Notes: generated by a model from the letters alone, not told the origin. Shown: positions 1-10,387, numbered from the stretch's first letter. The stretch is DNA of 64,000 bases from Alteromonadaceae bacterium Bs31 (GCA_900177435.1 FXAI01000006.1:186001-250000); one strand, 5' to 3'. A program made the numbers and translations.

Positions 1-1059
1 GCCGCCTATCTGCGGAACGCTCACATGGCTTTCGTCAATAACCAGCAGGGAATCTGGCGGCAAATAATCAAAAAGCGTAGGTGGGGCTTGGCCGGGATCT
101 CGCCCCGAAAGATAGCGGGAGTAGTTTTCTATACCGGTGCAATAACCCAGCTCTCGCATCATTTCAAGGTCATATTTGGTACGCTGTTCTATCCTCTGCG
201 CTTCAACCAGTTTATCCATTTCACGAAACTGTTCTACACGGGATTTTAGTTCGTCCTCTATGGTGGAAACGGCATCCAGAATAGTTTGTCGCGGAGTTGC
301 ATAATGAGTTTTTGGGTAGATGGTAATGCGGGGTACCTTGTTAAAAACCTCTCCTGTCAGCGGGTCGAAAATGGAAAGCTGTTCTATTTCATTGTCAAAA
401 AGCTCCAGGCGTACTGCTTGAGCTTCCGAATCAGCGGGAAATATATCAATAACTTCTCCGCGAACTCTGTATGTGCCGCGGTGAAAGTCAATATCGTTTC
501 TTGTGTACTGAAGTTCCGCTAGCCGGCGCAATATCGTGCGCTGATCAATCTGATCACCGCGCACTAAATGTAGCATCATTTTTAAATACGCATCCGGGTC
601 CCCAAGGCCGTAGATAGCAGAAACGGTAGCAACAATGAGTGCATCTTTTCTTTCCATTAATGCTTTGGTTGCCGATAAGCGCATCTGTTCAATATGCTCA
701 TTTACCGAGGAATCTTTATCAATAAAGGTATCTGACGAGGGTACGTAAGCTTCGGGTTGATAATAATCGTAGTAGGAAACAAAGTATTCAACTGCATTAT
801 CCGGAAAGAAATCTTTAAATTCACCGTATAGCTGAGCTGCCAGTGTTTTATTGTGGGCCATTACCAATGTCGGGCGCTGCACTTTCTCCACCAGGTTGGC
901 AATGGTAAATGTTTTCCCCGAGCCCGTAACACCGAGTAGTGTTTGCGCAGCCAAGCCATCCTGCACACCTTCATACAAGGCTTTAATTGCTTCGGGTTGA
1001 TCGCCCGCCGGCTTGTACTTGGAGTGAACTTTAAAAGGTTTGTGCATTTTTGTATTCAT
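1..1059 (-). CDS. uvrB: UvrB, excinuclease ABC subunit B (N-terminal 353 codons; gene runs off the left edge)
   Basis: DNA-damage recognition helicase of nucleotide excision repair, acting with UvrA and UvrC in the cytoplasm. Translating the reverse strand gives the family N-terminus ([20 protein letters not shown]), the Walker A motif GVTGSGKT, the damage-binding beta-hairpin region around [19 protein letters not shown], and [12 protein letters not shown] at the window edge. It is open throughout, and the missing C-terminal half lies outside the window. The start is ATG at 1059, or ATG at 1047 four codons later, which gives the more usual M-x-KPF beginning. It begins nine bases after the rlmKL stop, so it is probably co-transcribed. 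I saw no LexA-like box directly before it, so any SOS control would come from upstream of rlmKL. Confidence 0.97.
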   Translation of the reverse strand, partial: MNTKMHKPFKVHSKYKPAGDQPEAIKALYEGVQDGLAAQTLLGVTGSGKTFTIANLVEKVQRPTLVMAHNKTLAAQLYGEFKDFFPDNAVEYFVSYYDYYQPEAYVPSSDTFIDKDSSVNEHIEQMRLSATKALMERKDALIVATVSAIYGLGDPDAYLKMMLHLVRGDQIDQRTILRRLAELQYTRNDIDFHRGTYRVRGEVIDIFPADSEAQAVRLELFDNEIEQLSIFDPLTGEVFNKVPRITIYPKTHYATPRQTILDAVSTIEDELKSRVEQFREMDKLVEAQRIEQRTKYDLEMMRELGYCTGIENYSRYLSGRDPGQAPPTLFDYLPPDSLLVIDESHVSVPQIGG

Positions 1060-1068
1060 TGGTGTCGA

Positions 1069-3381
1069 CTAAGGTATGTTCGCTGAGCTTATTTTCCAGC
1101 AATTGTGAATTTTGGGGTTGCCCTGGTAATCCATGTCGAGGCTCTGGCGAGTAATATCTTGTACTTGATATTTTTCAGGCAGAGAAGCGTCCATTTTGAA
1201 AGAGCGCAGATTATTGGAAAAATATAAAACTCCACCTGGTTTCAAAAGCTCCATGCAGCGGGTAATCAGAATAACATGGTCTTTTTGTACATCGAGCACC
1301 TCGCTCATTTTCTTGGAGTTTGAAAAGCTGGGTGGGTCTAACATAATAATGTCAAAACCCTCTCGGCATTGTTTAAGCCAATCAAAACAGTTGGCTCGAA
1401 CCAGCTGGTGCTGCTTTGCACTAAGATTATTCATGTTGAAATTGCGCTGGGCCCAGGTAAGGTAGGTATTCGACATATCGACACTTACCGAAGAGCTGGC
1501 ACCGGCACAAGCGGCATGAACGGTGGCACTGGCGGTATAACAAAACAAATTCAGGAAGCTTTTGCCCTTAGAGGATTGAGCAATCATTTTACGTACGGGT
1601 CTGTGGTCCAAAAACAGGCCTGAATCAATGTAATCGCTCAGGTTTATTTCAAGCCTGCAATCACCCTCTTGCACGTGAAATGTGTTTGAGCTACTTGGAG
1701 AGTTTTGTTTTTCATACTGCTGTTTGCCACGGTTTCTACGCCGTGTTTTAGTGAAAATTGCATCGTTATCCAGTTCAAAAACTGATTTACAGGCGAGAAC
1801 CAATTCGTCAAACCGTGTGGCTGCCTTATGCTCGTTTATTGTCTTTGGCGGTGCGTACTCCTGAATGTGCAGATAGGGTTCGTCGTTTATGGATGTGTAG
1901 AGATCTATGGCCGCTGCATACTCTGGCATATCGGCATCGTAGACGCGATAGCAGCTAATATTGTCTTTTTTCAGCCATTTACCATATTTTTTCAGGTTTT
2001 TACGCAGCCTGTTCGCTATCATTTGCGCACCACTGGACAACTCTATAGTTGGTGCTAACTCGGGTTCCTCATCTTGCCACAGTGCTTCTTTTAGCTTGTC
2101 CGCCTCGCGCGCGATGGTTCCGCTTTGTGATATGTCGAACAGAAGCAGCTCACTGGCAATAGCACCATTAAAAAGTTGGTACTTCTTTTTGCTACGCAAG
2201 CGAAGTTCTCGACCAAGCTCTTTATTGCCAGTAAATACAGCTAGCTGCCAGCCGGGAAATTCTTTTTTGCAGCTATCAGCCAGGGATAGATAGGTTTCTC
2301 TCAGGGCTTCTATTTCCCCCAGACGCTCGCCGTAAGGCGGGTTACAGATTAACAAGCCCTCTTCAATTTCTTTATGTGTCGGCTTCTTCAATTCACTAAC
2401 AGATTTTTCTGTTACGCGAATAAAATCATCAAGCCCTGCAGCCACAATATTTAATCTGGCAAGAAAAAGCACATGGGAATCTTTATCGTACCCACGGATT
2501 TCTGGAACATTATGAAATGTACCGTCAATTTCTCTTCCCCCTGCAGTCAGGGCTGTTGAGTATCTGTGCTCCGCCTCTTCAACAAGCGCCTGCCAGGCTG
2601 TTGTTTTATGTTTTAGCCATTTTTCAAAACCAAAACGGTCACCTAAAGGGTTTTCGTTTTCGGTGTTTTGAAAAGCGTCGCTGGTGGCTCTGGCTCTAAG
2701 CAGCCCCGGAGCCATATCCAGCGCCATCATGGTGCCCTCTATAAGGAATGTGGCTGAGCCACACATAGGGTCTATAAGTGCGCCACCCTCGGCAAAGACC
2801 TTCGGCCAGCCAGCACGCAATAAAATGGCACAGGCGAGATTCTCTTTTAAAGGTGCCCCGCCCTGACCTCGCCTGTAGCCTCGGCGGTGTAAACTATCGC
2901 CGCTCATGTCCAGGCTTATGTAAGCAATATTTTTTGATAAGCGCACGTTGATACGAATATCGGGGCGTTTAGTATCAACATTTGGCCGGCTACCAGAGTG
3001 CTCCCTTATGCGGTCGACTACGGCGTCTTTTACCGTTTGAGCACCATATTGGGTATGACGAATGTGGGTGTTTGATCCAAAGAAATCCACAGAAATTGAA
3101 GTGTTTTCGCCAATATGGTTTTCCCAATCAATACTCTTTGCCACGCCATACAGTTCGTCTGGTTTGGTAGCGCTGCCATTGGATAGAGGCAAAAGAATTT
3201 TGTTAGCCAAACGCGACCAGAGGCAAGCCTTGTAGGCGAGCTGGATATCACCGCTAAAATATACACCTGCGACAGTTTCTCTGGTTTCACTTGAGCCAAG
3301 GTCTTTAAGCTCTTGATTTAAAAGCCCTTCTAGACCTTTTGGGCAGGTGGCAAAAAACTGGCTGAGGGACGACTCTGTCAT
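1069..3381 (-). CDS. rlmKL: Bifunctional 23S rRNA methyltransferase RlmKL (m2G2445 / m7G2069)
   Basis: Fusion enzyme that makes two guanine methylations in 23S rRNA during 50S assembly. The 770 residues fit the fused gammaproteobacterial form. A THUMP RNA-binding region occupies roughly residues 45-155. The first SAM-dependent domain carries CGSATFLIEG near 205 and the N2-guanine motif NPPYGERLG near 345. The second domain carries the RlmK-type motif DPPSFSNSKK near 680. The ATG at 3381 opens the conserved N-terminus. It lies upstream of uvrB and head-to-head with rmf across about 290 bases. The rlmL-rmf-pyrD neighbourhood is an old gammaproteobacterial arrangement and supports the call. Confidence 0.96.
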   Translation of the reverse strand: MTESSLSQFFATCPKGLEGLLNQELKDLGSSETRETVAGVYFSGDIQLAYKACLWSRLANKILLPLSNGSATKPDELYGVAKSIDWENHIGENTSISVDFFGSNTHIRHTQYGAQTVKDAVVDRIREHSGSRPNVDTKRPDIRINVRLSKNIAYISLDMSGDSLHRRGYRRGQGGAPLKENLACAILLRAGWPKVFAEGGALIDPMCGSATFLIEGTMMALDMAPGLLRARATSDAFQNTENENPLGDRFGFEKWLKHKTTAWQALVEEAEHRYSTALTAGGREIDGTFHNVPEIRGYDKDSHVLFLARLNIVAAGLDDFIRVTEKSVSELKKPTHKEIEEGLLICNPPYGERLGEIEALRETYLSLADSCKKEFPGWQLAVFTGNKELGRELRLRSKKKYQLFNGAIASELLLFDISQSGTIAREADKLKEALWQDEEPELAPTIELSSGAQMIANRLRKNLKKYGKWLKKDNISCYRVYDADMPEYAAAIDLYTSINDEPYLHIQEYAPPKTINEHKAATRFDELVLACKSVFELDNDAIFTKTRRRNRGKQQYEKQNSPSSSNTFHVQEGDCRLEINLSDYIDSGLFLDHRPVRKMIAQSSKGKSFLNLFCYTASATVHAACAGASSSVSVDMSNTYLTWAQRNFNMNNLSAKQHQLVRANCFDWLKQCREGFDIIMLDPPSFSNSKKMSEVLDVQKDHVILITRCMELLKPGGVLYFSNNLRSFKMDASLPEKYQVQDITRQSLDMDYQGNPKIHNCWKISSANIP

Positions 3382-3673
3382 TTAATTCGTTTCTTTATTA
3401 ATGGTTTTGAATGAAATATTGGTGACGTTTGAATAACTGGGCTGGCTAAGAATATGCTTTCCGGCCATATATACAACACGAAGTATCACTTTTTAATCGT
3501 TCACATTTGTATGTCCTTTTGGGAAACTGTCCATCCACGCTGACAGTTTAGCGCGGCATATGGGCTGAATATGCCCTTTTACCTATACCCGTAACGGACT
3601 ATCTTTTGCATAGGGACTTAATGCTATTCAATGAAGAATCAGCTAGCAATATAACCAACGAGGTACTTCCCGT

Positions 3674-3877
3674 ATGAAAAGCCAAAAACGAAGCCCATCA
3701 GACAAAGCATTCTCCCGCGGTTACATGGCTGGAGTTGCAGGCAGATCCAGAAGCAATTGTCCACACAGCACTGGTGACGCACGACATGTATGGCTTACAG
3801 GTTGGCGCGAAGGACGAGAAGACCACTGGAATGGTTTCAATACTCTGGCGCAAGTCCAGAAGCTTCATAATTACTAG
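3674..3877 (+). CDS. rmf: Ribosome modulation factor RMF
   Basis: Small basic protein that binds the 30S subunit and, with HPF, pairs 70S ribosomes into inactive 100S dimers in stationary phase. The N-terminus MKSQKRSPSDKAFSRGY aligns with the RMF family, followed by AGVAGRS, a Cys-Pro pair and the WLTGWREGRED block. It is 67 residues against 55 in E. coli, and the extra residues lie after the conserved WREG block. A GAGG ribosome site lies about 11 bases before the ATG. The position between rlmKL and pyrD is the same as in Pseudomonas and close to E. coli. Expression is likely growth-phase controlled, but I could not settle a promoter. Confidence 0.93.
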   Translation: MKSQKRSPSDKAFSRGYMAGVAGRSRSNCPHSTGDARHVWLTGWREGREDHWNGFNTLAQVQKLHNY

Positions 3878-3993
3878 ACTAGCCGCACTATACATTACGA
3901 ATGTTTTAACACACTTTCACTGAAGAAAGCGGCAAGAATGTTAAAAGGGACTAGCACGTTAAGCGTGATTTTCTGATGGACCAGCTAAACCAC

Positions 3994-4008
3994 TCGGCAC
4001 AGTGCCGA
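3994..4008. repeat. Perfect 7-1-7 inverted repeat downstream of rmf
   Basis: TCGGCAC, a single A, then GTGCCGA. A one-base centre makes a tight hairpin unlikely, so it reads more like a dyad operator than a terminator. It lies between the convergent rmf and pyrD genes, just before the stem at 4015-4033. Function unknown. Confidence 0.5.
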
Positions 4009-4014
4009 TATTAT

Positions 4015-4033
4015 AGCCCCGTTTCGAGGGGCT
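4015..4033. terminator. Candidate stem-loop terminator between rmf and pyrD
   Basis: AGCCCC and GGGGCT form a six-base-pair stem around a seven-base loop, between two convergent genes. The following tract on the plus strand (TTCGCTCTTT) is only moderately T-rich, so termination may be weak. It may serve both directions. Confidence 0.5.
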
Positions 4034-4056
4034 TCGCTCTTTAGGCGCTTGTACTA

Positions 4057-5100
4057 TCAAGTAGCCTTTGGGCTTACTGAAGCCGCTAACGCTTTAATTG
4101 CGTTTGCGGCTTCAGTTACCAATTCCGGGCCGCCGTATATAAATCCTGAATAAAGCTGCACCAAGCTCGCTCCTGCTTCTATTTTTTCTACTGCGTCATC
4201 TGCATTCATAATACCGCCGACGCCTATAATAGGAATTTCGCCTTGCAGGTGATCAGAAAGCACTTTAATGGTTTGTGTGGATTTGTCTCTTACTGGAGCT
4301 CCACTTAAACCACCGGCTTCCGCTGAATATCTGGAGTTTTCAACACCCTCTCGTGAAATGGTGGTGTTCGTTGCGATAATTCCTTCGTATTGATACTTCA
4401 TCAATTGATCGGCAATACCTCGCACTTCATCATCACTCATATCCGGTGCGATTTTTACCGCTATGGGCACGTGCTTTCCGTATTTTTCAGCCAGTTGTTT
4501 TTGTTTTTCTTTAATACCATGGAGTAATGCTTCGAAAACTTCACCGAACTGTAAATTACGCAAGCCAGGCGTATTTGGCGATGAAACATTTACCGCCACA
4601 TAATCAGCATAATCGTAGACGGCTTCGAGGCAGTAAAGGTAATCGCCCAGCGCTTTTTCTTCGGAAGTGATTTTGTTTTTACCAATGTTAATTCCAAGTA
4701 CACCCTGGTAACGACGTTTTTTAACGTTGGCCAGTAAATGCGCAACACCTTTATTGTTAAAGCCCATACGATTAATAACAGCTTCCTGCTCCACCAGGCG
4801 GAACAAGCGAGGCTGGGGGTTACCAGGCTGGGGTTTGGGCGTTACTGTTCCGACTTCTACGAAGCCAAAGCCCATTTTGCCGAGCGCATTGTAGTAATCG
4901 CCGTTTTTATCCATACCCGCGGCCATTCCAACAGCATTAGGAAATTGCAAACCCATAAGCTCCACAGGCGCTTGAACGGTTTTACTCATAAAGGGCTGCA
5001 GCAAGTGCAAGCGCTCGGCCGCTCCCAGAGCATCTAGTGAAAGTTCATGGGCCACTTCGGGGTCTAGTTTAAATAAAACTTTCTTGGCAATAGAGTACAT
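4057..5100 (-). CDS. pyrD: Dihydroorotate dehydrogenase (quinone), class 2
   Basis: Fourth step of pyrimidine synthesis: oxidises dihydroorotate to orotate with FMN and passes electrons to membrane quinone. The 347 residues include the N-terminal membrane-associating helices typical of class 2 (MYSIAKKVLFKLDPEVAHEL), the FMN-site stretch VGTVTPKPQPGNPQPRLFRL, NRMGFNN, and NVSSPNTPGLRNLQ near residue 175, which holds the class-2 catalytic serine. ATNTT and GVGGI complete the FMN phosphate site. The start is ATG at 5100. The DUF2835 gene lies just upstream on the same strand, 44 bases away. Confidence 0.97.
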   Translation of the reverse strand: MYSIAKKVLFKLDPEVAHELSLDALGAAERLHLLQPFMSKTVQAPVELMGLQFPNAVGMAAGMDKNGDYYNALGKMGFGFVEVGTVTPKPQPGNPQPRLFRLVEQEAVINRMGFNNKGVAHLLANVKKRRYQGVLGINIGKNKITSEEKALGDYLYCLEAVYDYADYVAVNVSSPNTPGLRNLQFGEVFEALLHGIKEKQKQLAEKYGKHVPIAVKIAPDMSDDEVRGIADQLMKYQYEGIIATNTTISREGVENSRYSAEAGGLSGAPVRDKSTQTIKVLSDHLQGEIPIIGVGGIMNADDAVEKIEAGASLVQLYSGFIYGGPELVTEAANAIKALAASVSPKAT

Positions 5101-5144
5101 ATTTTGATCGACTTTGCTTTGCTGGGTTTCAATTTGGTGCGCGA

Positions 5145-5363
5145 TTATATTCTTTCGATTTTCTGGAAGCGATTATTTGTATCAAAATAGATGGCAAAAC
5201 GCCCATCTATTCCCTGGTGAGTGACGTATTTTCGTAAAATTTCGGCTGGAAAGCGAATTGATCTGCCGTCGGTGCTTATTGCGTGAACCGATTTAGCTGC
5301 GCCAGCATACACTTTTAGGTATTCATCCTTGGGAATATATAAATTTACTATTGCTGTGTTCAC
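5145..5363 (-). CDS. DUF2835 family protein
   Basis: A 72-residue soluble protein of a gammaproteobacterial family without known function. Recognised by the pattern of an N-terminal beta-strand segment with IPKDEYLKVYAGAAKSV, a central DGRSIRFPAEILRKYV, and a C-terminal GIDGRFAIYFDTNNRF. The start is GTG at 5363. It lies between gdhB and pyrD on the same strand and may be read with pyrD. No signal peptide, membrane segment or catalytic motif is visible. Confidence 0.8.
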   Translation of the reverse strand: MNTAIVNLYIPKDEYLKVYAGAAKSVHAISTDGRSIRFPAEILRKYVTHQGIDGRFAIYFDTNNRFQKIERI

Positions 5364-5464
5364 AACTAATCCAAAACCCTTATAGCCAATTAAGCCCTAC
5401 AAGCTATTCAAGTACGCCCTCGCCATTTAACCGCACTTGCCATAACGTCCAGCAAACCATGGAA

Positions 5465-5494
5465 ATGCCACACCAAGCATGGAGCTTCTGGCAT
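5465..5494. terminator. Stem-loop just after gdhB, possible transcription end
   Basis: ATGCCA pairs with TGGCAT and an inner AAGC pairs with GCTT around the loop ATGGA. It lies about 30 bases past the gdhB stop on the minus strand. No strong U-tract follows, so the terminator role is tentative. Confidence 0.3.
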
Positions 5495-5524
5495 GCGGGA
5501 GCGCTAAAACTATGCTGGTAGAGC

Positions 5525-8500
5525 TTATTCGACTTGTTGATGGGTATAGTGGGTGCTATCAACAAGATCTTGTAGTTCACGTAATGCAACGGCAAACATA
5601 GCGTAGTCTGTGCTGTGGGAGCCCTGTACTTCAGTAATCATATGCTTCCAGCGTACTATGAGTGCCTGGTTCGCATCTGCCCAGTCTTCCACAAGCTTAT
5701 CGACATTGTCTTGCCCGCTATCGTCGCCCAGCTGTTGAACAAAGTCGATGGTAAGTTGCCTTAAATGTGCCTCCAGGTCGTCAAGGTAAGATTCCCTCGC
5801 CAAAGCCTGCCAGTAACTTTCTACATTGACTTCGGAGAGTTGAGTGGCAAACCAGTTAAGGTCTAATCGGTCCAGCAAGGTGAAGAACACATCGGTGACT
5901 AACTCTGTATCAGCGCCCACATTTCGGGCTGATTCCACCACGCCCAATCCTGAGAAAAGGTTATCTGGCATAGCCAGCTTAAGGGCCCAATCTTCAGGCA
6001 CCTGAATTTCTTCAAACAAGCGTGAGCGAGCAAGCCATTGTTCTCTGGCTGCTCCTTCTACCGATTTGGCGGTACTTTTGTAAACTACCTCCATACCCTC
6101 CCGGAAATAGGCGACATCTTGCTGGGGGTTGAGATTTAAACGCCGATTGCGCAGGAACCAGCGTGTTCCCCTGCGAACTCTGCGTACCATATTACCCATA
6201 AGCTCAGCCTGGAGTGATGTGGGTACCTTGTGATCCAGAGATTCGATATAGTGCTGAAACGCTTCAAACTCAAAAACATCCCGAGATACGATGTACGCTT
6301 TGGCAATGTCGCTGGTTGAAGCGCCGGTAGTTTCGATCAGTCGATGGCCAACCGTGATGCCCAGATTATTTATAAGGTCGTTGGCTATTTGAGTGCCCAC
6401 AATTTCTCGACGCAACCTGTGCTGGTTTATCTTGGCGTGGTATTTGTCCACCAGACTTTTGGGAAAAGCTGTTTCAACCGCTTGAGCGATATAAGCGTCA
6501 TCGGCAATATCCGAATCAATAAGCTCCTCTTTCATCATTACCTTGGCGTAGGATATAAGCACCGAAAGCTCGGGACGCGTCAGGTCTTTTTTATGGGCAT
6601 ATCTTTCCAGAATTTGTTCGTCGCTTGGTAAGTACTCAAGCGCCCTGTCCAGCCTGCCGGTATTTTCCAGATAAGTGATAAATCTACGATATTCATTTTC
6701 CCTGCTGCCTGCCTGGGATTGCGCAATGCTGATTGCAAGTGTTTGACGGTAATTATTTTGCAACACCAGTTCCGACACTTCATCAGTCATGTCTGCGAGG
6801 ATTGTATTTCGTTGTTTTGCTGTTAAGTCCTGGCTAGCAACTAGCTCATCCAGTAGAATTTTAATATTCACTTCGTGGTCGGAGCAGTCCACTCCCGCGG
6901 CGTTATCAATAAAGTCTGTGTTACAGGCTCCCCCACTCAGGCAGTACTCTATACGCCCCAGCTGCGTCATCCCCAGGTTTCCGCCCTCCCCAACTACCTT
7001 GCAGCGCAATTGCGAGCCATTAACCCTTAAACAGTCGTTAGCTTTATCGCCGGCTTCTGAGTGCTGTTCAGACTCGGACTTAACATAGGTGCCAATACCT
7101 CCGTTCCAAATTAAATCCACTGGCGCTTTCAAAAGCGCATGAATAAACGCATTGGGCGTAAGTTGGTCTTCTTTAATATCAAAGCAGGCTTTTATCTCTG
7201 GTGTTAATTTTATGAATTTTGCCGCTCGGGAAAAGACACCGCCACCGCTGGAAATTAACGCTTTGTTGTAGTCTTCCCAGGAGGAACCCGGTGTTTCAAA
7301 CAGCCGTTTTCGCTCAATAAAGCTCTCTGCTGAAGAGGGGTTTGGATCGACAAAGATATGCAAGTGGTTGAACGCTGCGCTTAGACAAATGTGTTTGGAC
7401 AGCAACATACCGTTGCCAAAAACATCGCCACCCATGTCGCCAATACCTATTACGCTAAAATCTTCTTTCTGGATATCCACACCCATTTCACGGAAGTGTC
7501 TCTGAACTGAAACCCAGGCACCCTTGGCAGTAATCCCCATGCCTTTGTGGTCATAGCCCTGGCTCCCACCTGAAGCAAAAGCATCACCAAGCCAATGATT
7601 GTAGGAAAGGGAAATCTCATTTGCCATATCAGAAAATGTTGCTGTACCTTTATCGGCGGCAACCACCAGGTATGGATCGTGCTCGTCTCTACAAACGACA
7701 TTTTCCGGCGGCACTGTTTCTCCGTCCACGAGATTATCTGTTAAGTCCAGCAAGCCACGGATAAAAATTTTATAGCACGCCACGCCTTCTTCAAAAATAG
7801 CTTTACGCCCGCCTTGTTGCGGAGGCTGTTTCGCTACGAATCCTCCTTTTGCGCCGTTTGGCACAATTACCGCGTTTTTAACCTGTTGTGCTTTCACCAG
7901 CCCAAGTACTTCCGTACGGTAATCCTGTAATCGGTCGGACCAACGCAAGCCCCCTCGGGCTACTTTGCCGCCGCGAAGGTGAACACCTTCTACTCGAGGA
8001 GAGTAAACATATATCTCGAATAAAGGTCGGGGTTCCGGAATATCTGGAATAGTACGCGGGCTGAATTTAAAGGAAATGTAGTCTTTGGGGTTCCCTTCCC
8101 GGCTCTGAAAATAATTGGTGCGCAATGTGCCGTTAATCAAATCAAGATAACGCCGCAATACAAGGTCTTCATTCAGGTTTTGTACCTCGTCAAGCGCTGC
8201 AAGAATTTTAGTTTGCAGCCGCTCTGCGCGTTCCGGGCTTTTGTTGTCTCTGTTTAAACGTGGGTCGAAGTAGGTTTTAAACTCAGCAATTAAATTTCGG
8301 GTTATTTCGGTATGTTTAACCAGCGTTTCTGCAATAAAACTTTGGTCCGCACTAAAGCCGATTTGTTTCATGTAGCCTGCGTAGGCACGCAGTAAACACA
8401 CTTCCCGCCAATTCAACCTGCCGCCTAGTACAAGCTTATTAAATGCATCACTTTCCGCCTGCTTTTGCCAGATAGCGGCAAAGGCCTGCTCAAACAGGTT

Positions 8501-10387
8501 TTTTACAGCGTGTACGTCCAAGTCAAGCGCTAAGCCCAGTGATAGTTGGAAATCATGAATCCATACACAGGAACCATCTTTTTTAAATATTTGATAAGGG
8601 TGCTCACCCATAACACGGAGCCCCAGGTTTTCTAAAATCGGTATTACGTCACTTAACACCAAGGCTTGATGTAAATGCAAAACCCTAAAGCGCATACTGC
8701 TGCCATCAGCACCGATTGGCTGATAGAAATTCATTGAAATTACTTGTTCGCTACTAAGGCTTTCCAATAGCTGGATATCCTGTACGGCATAACGCGCGTC
8801 AAAATGCTCCTGATAGCTTTGCGTAAACCCATTTTTGTAGGCGTTGTAGTAACTTACGCCAGTGCTTTCTCCAAGCGCTTCCACAAGCGAACGCAGCAGG
8901 TTGTCATCCCAGTTTTTTGTTTCTTCCGATATACGTTGCTCCAGTTCACTCCAATCAATATCCAGTTGCTGAGTAAGTTCTACTTTAAATACAAATTGTG
9001 CTCGAACTAAATTTGATTCGGAAAAAAAAGTATTGAAATCCAGGTCGGAAGAATTAAGTGCGCTGGATAAAATATTTTGAACTTTCTGGCGAATGCCGGT
9101 GGAATAAACATCTTTGGGTATAAACACATTGCAGGTTACGAAATTCCCAAAGGGGTCTTCCCTGCTGATTAAGCGCACAATATGCCGCTCATTAATGTCT
9201 ACAATAGACAATATGTTGTTTTTTAGTGTGGCTACATCGGTGAGCATTAGTTCTGCGCGGGGGTAGTTCTCAATAGTGCGCCACAAGGCTTTACCATCGT
9301 GGCTGCGGGGGTCGATACCCGAATGCTCTACAATTGCATTTACTTTTTTTCTAAAAATGGGTATCTCAAAAGGTGAAAGAGCAAACACTTCGTAGGTGAA
9401 CAAGCCTAAAAACCGTACCTCGCCACTTACCTCACCCTTATCATTGAATTTTTTGATAACCACGTAATCGGGGTAAGAGGATCGGTGTACAGAGCTGTGG
9501 GTAGCTGCTTTTGAGAAGCAGATACTGTCGTCGCTGTCATAAAAACTGCGCATGCCCTCGCTGAAGCTGCTGCGTTTAATAAGCACCTTTTCGGTACTGA
9601 TACGCCTGAATACTCCGCGCCTGGTCTCAATCTGCTCCGCCAGTGCTTGCCCGTCTTGTTGCTCAAGCAGGTCGTATTCGCGGTAACCCAGAAAAACGAA
9701 GTGTTTGTGACGTAGCCAGGCAGCGAAAGCCAGTGTTTCTTTGTCTTGAGGGTGATGTTTTTGAATATTGTCCCTGGCGTTGTCCAGATGACGAAGGATA
9801 ACAGCATGGTCGTCAACCACAGCCGTTACATCTGCCAGAACCTCGATTAAGCGACGCTTGAGCGCCGAGAGCTCTTGCTCGCTGGGTTGCAGGCTTACTT
9901 CCAGGTACATTAGCGCTTCTTTGTTGAAGCGTTCTTTTGGCACTACGGCAAGCCCGGTTACAAGCTCAGTAATACGCTTTTCTTCCCTGGCCACATTCAA
10001 AACGGTACTTTTGATAATGTGGACAGGTATATCCATACGATTTAGGGCAATTCGTACCGAATCAACTAAAAAAGGCATATCCTGCTGCTGCACAAATATC
10101 GCCGTTCTGCCACACTGCCAGCCGTGCTCACTCAGGCTGGGGTTGAACACCTTGATGGAGGCACCCTCTCCCAGGGGGTTTTTCAGCGTGTGGTACAGGC
10201 CAAATAGTAAGCCATAGAGGTCGCTGAATTGTCGCCCTAGCCATTCATCTAAAGGAAAACGTGTTAAATAAAGCGGAATAAACTTCAAAAACACTGGGTC
10301 TTTGCTCTCTTTATTATTCTTAATCCACGTTAAAAACTGATCAGTAAAATGGTCAGGATTAGCGAGGCTTGCATGGCTGATATCCAC
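5525..10387 (-). CDS. gdhB: NAD-specific glutamate dehydrogenase, large ~180 kDa class
   Basis: Converts glutamate and NAD to 2-oxoglutarate, ammonium and NADH. It is the catabolic, allosteric class known from Pseudomonas and Streptomyces. The protein is about 1620 residues: a long N-terminal regulatory half, then the catalytic domain with GGLRWSDR near 809, the glutamate-binding KNAVIVPNGAKGGFV near 835 and the NAD-fold GIGDMGGDVFGNGM near 979, and a long C-terminal helical region. I chose GTG at 10387 because AAGGAG sits five bases before it. An in-frame ATG at 10429 has no visible ribosome site. It is divergent from the moxR operon, an arrangement remembered from Pseudomonas aeruginosa. 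Confidence 0.95.
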   Translation of the reverse strand: MDISHASLANPDHFTDQFLTWIKNNKESKDPVFLKFIPLYLTRFPLDEWLGRQFSDLYGLLFGLYHTLKNPLGEGASIKVFNPSLSEHGWQCGRTAIFVQQQDMPFLVDSVRIALNRMDIPVHIIKSTVLNVAREEKRITELVTGLAVVPKERFNKEALMYLEVSLQPSEQELSALKRRLIEVLADVTAVVDDHAVILRHLDNARDNIQKHHPQDKETLAFAAWLRHKHFVFLGYREYDLLEQQDGQALAEQIETRRGVFRRISTEKVLIKRSSFSEGMRSFYDSDDSICFSKAATHSSVHRSSYPDYVVIKKFNDKGEVSGEVRFLGLFTYEVFALSPFEIPIFRKKVNAIVEHSGIDPRSHDGKALWRTIENYPRAELMLTDVATLKNNILSIVDINERHIVRLISREDPFGNFVTCNVFIPKDVYSTGIRQKVQNILSSALNSSDLDFNTFFSESNLVRAQFVFKVELTQQLDIDWSELEQRISEETKNWDDNLLRSLVEALGESTGVSYYNAYKNGFTQSYQEHFDARYAVQDIQLLESLSSEQVISMNFYQPIGADGSSMRFRVLHLHQALVLSDVIPILENLGLRVMGEHPYQIFKKDGSCVWIHDFQLSLGLALDLDVHAVKNLFEQAFAAIWQKQAESDAFNKLVLGGRLNWREVCLLRAYAGYMKQIGFSADQSFIAETLVKHTEITRNLIAEFKTYFDPRLNRDNKSPERAERLQTKILAALDEVQNLNEDLVLRRYLDLINGTLRTNYFQSREGNPKDYISFKFSPRTIPDIPEPRPLFEIYVYSPRVEGVHLRGGKVARGGLRWSDRLQDYRTEVLGLVKAQQVKNAVIVPNGAKGGFVAKQPPQQGGRKAIFEEGVACYKIFIRGLLDLTDNLVDGETVPPENVVCRDEHDPYLVVAADKGTATFSDMANEISLSYNHWLGDAFASGGSQGYDHKGMGITAKGAWVSVQRHFREMGVDIQKEDFSVIGIGDMGGDVFGNGMLLSKHICLSAAFNHLHIFVDPNPSSAESFIERKRLFETPGSSWEDYNKALISSGGGVFSRAAKFIKLTPEIKACFDIKEDQLTPNAFIHALLKAPVDLIWNGGIGTYVKSESEQHSEAGDKANDCLRVNGSQLRCKVVGEGGNLGMTQLGRIEYCLSGGACNTDFIDNAAGVDCSDHEVNIKILLDELVASQDLTAKQRNTILADMTDEVSELVLQNNYRQTLAISIAQSQAGSRENEYRRFITYLENTGRLDRALEYLPSDEQILERYAHKKDLTRPELSVLISYAKVMMKEELIDSDIADDAYIAQAVETAFPKSLVDKYHAKINQHRLRREIVGTQIANDLINNLGITVGHRLIETTGASTSDIAKAYIVSRDVFEFEAFQHYIESLDHKVPTSLQAELMGNMVRRVRRGTRWFLRNRRLNLNPQQDVAYFREGMEVVYKSTAKSVEGAAREQWLARSRLFEEIQVPEDWALKLAMPDNLFSGLGVVESARNVGADTELVTDVFFTLLDRLDLNWFATQLSEVNVESYWQALARESYLDDLEAHLRQLTIDFVQQLGDDSGQDNVDKLVEDWADANQALIVRWKHMITEVQGSHSTDYAMFAVALRELQDLVDSTHYTHQQVE

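Noticed and set aside
3440-3500. LexA box in front of rlmKL-uvrB
   Set aside because: The AT-rich stretch there has no CTG-N10-CAG core.
5404-5595. 63-codon frame overlapping the gdhB end
   Set aside because: Overlaps real coding sequence, has no ribosome site and is not protein-like.
9427-9816. 129-codon frame inside gdhB
   Set aside because: Same strand, different frame of a strongly coding gene; no domain pattern and no ribosome site.
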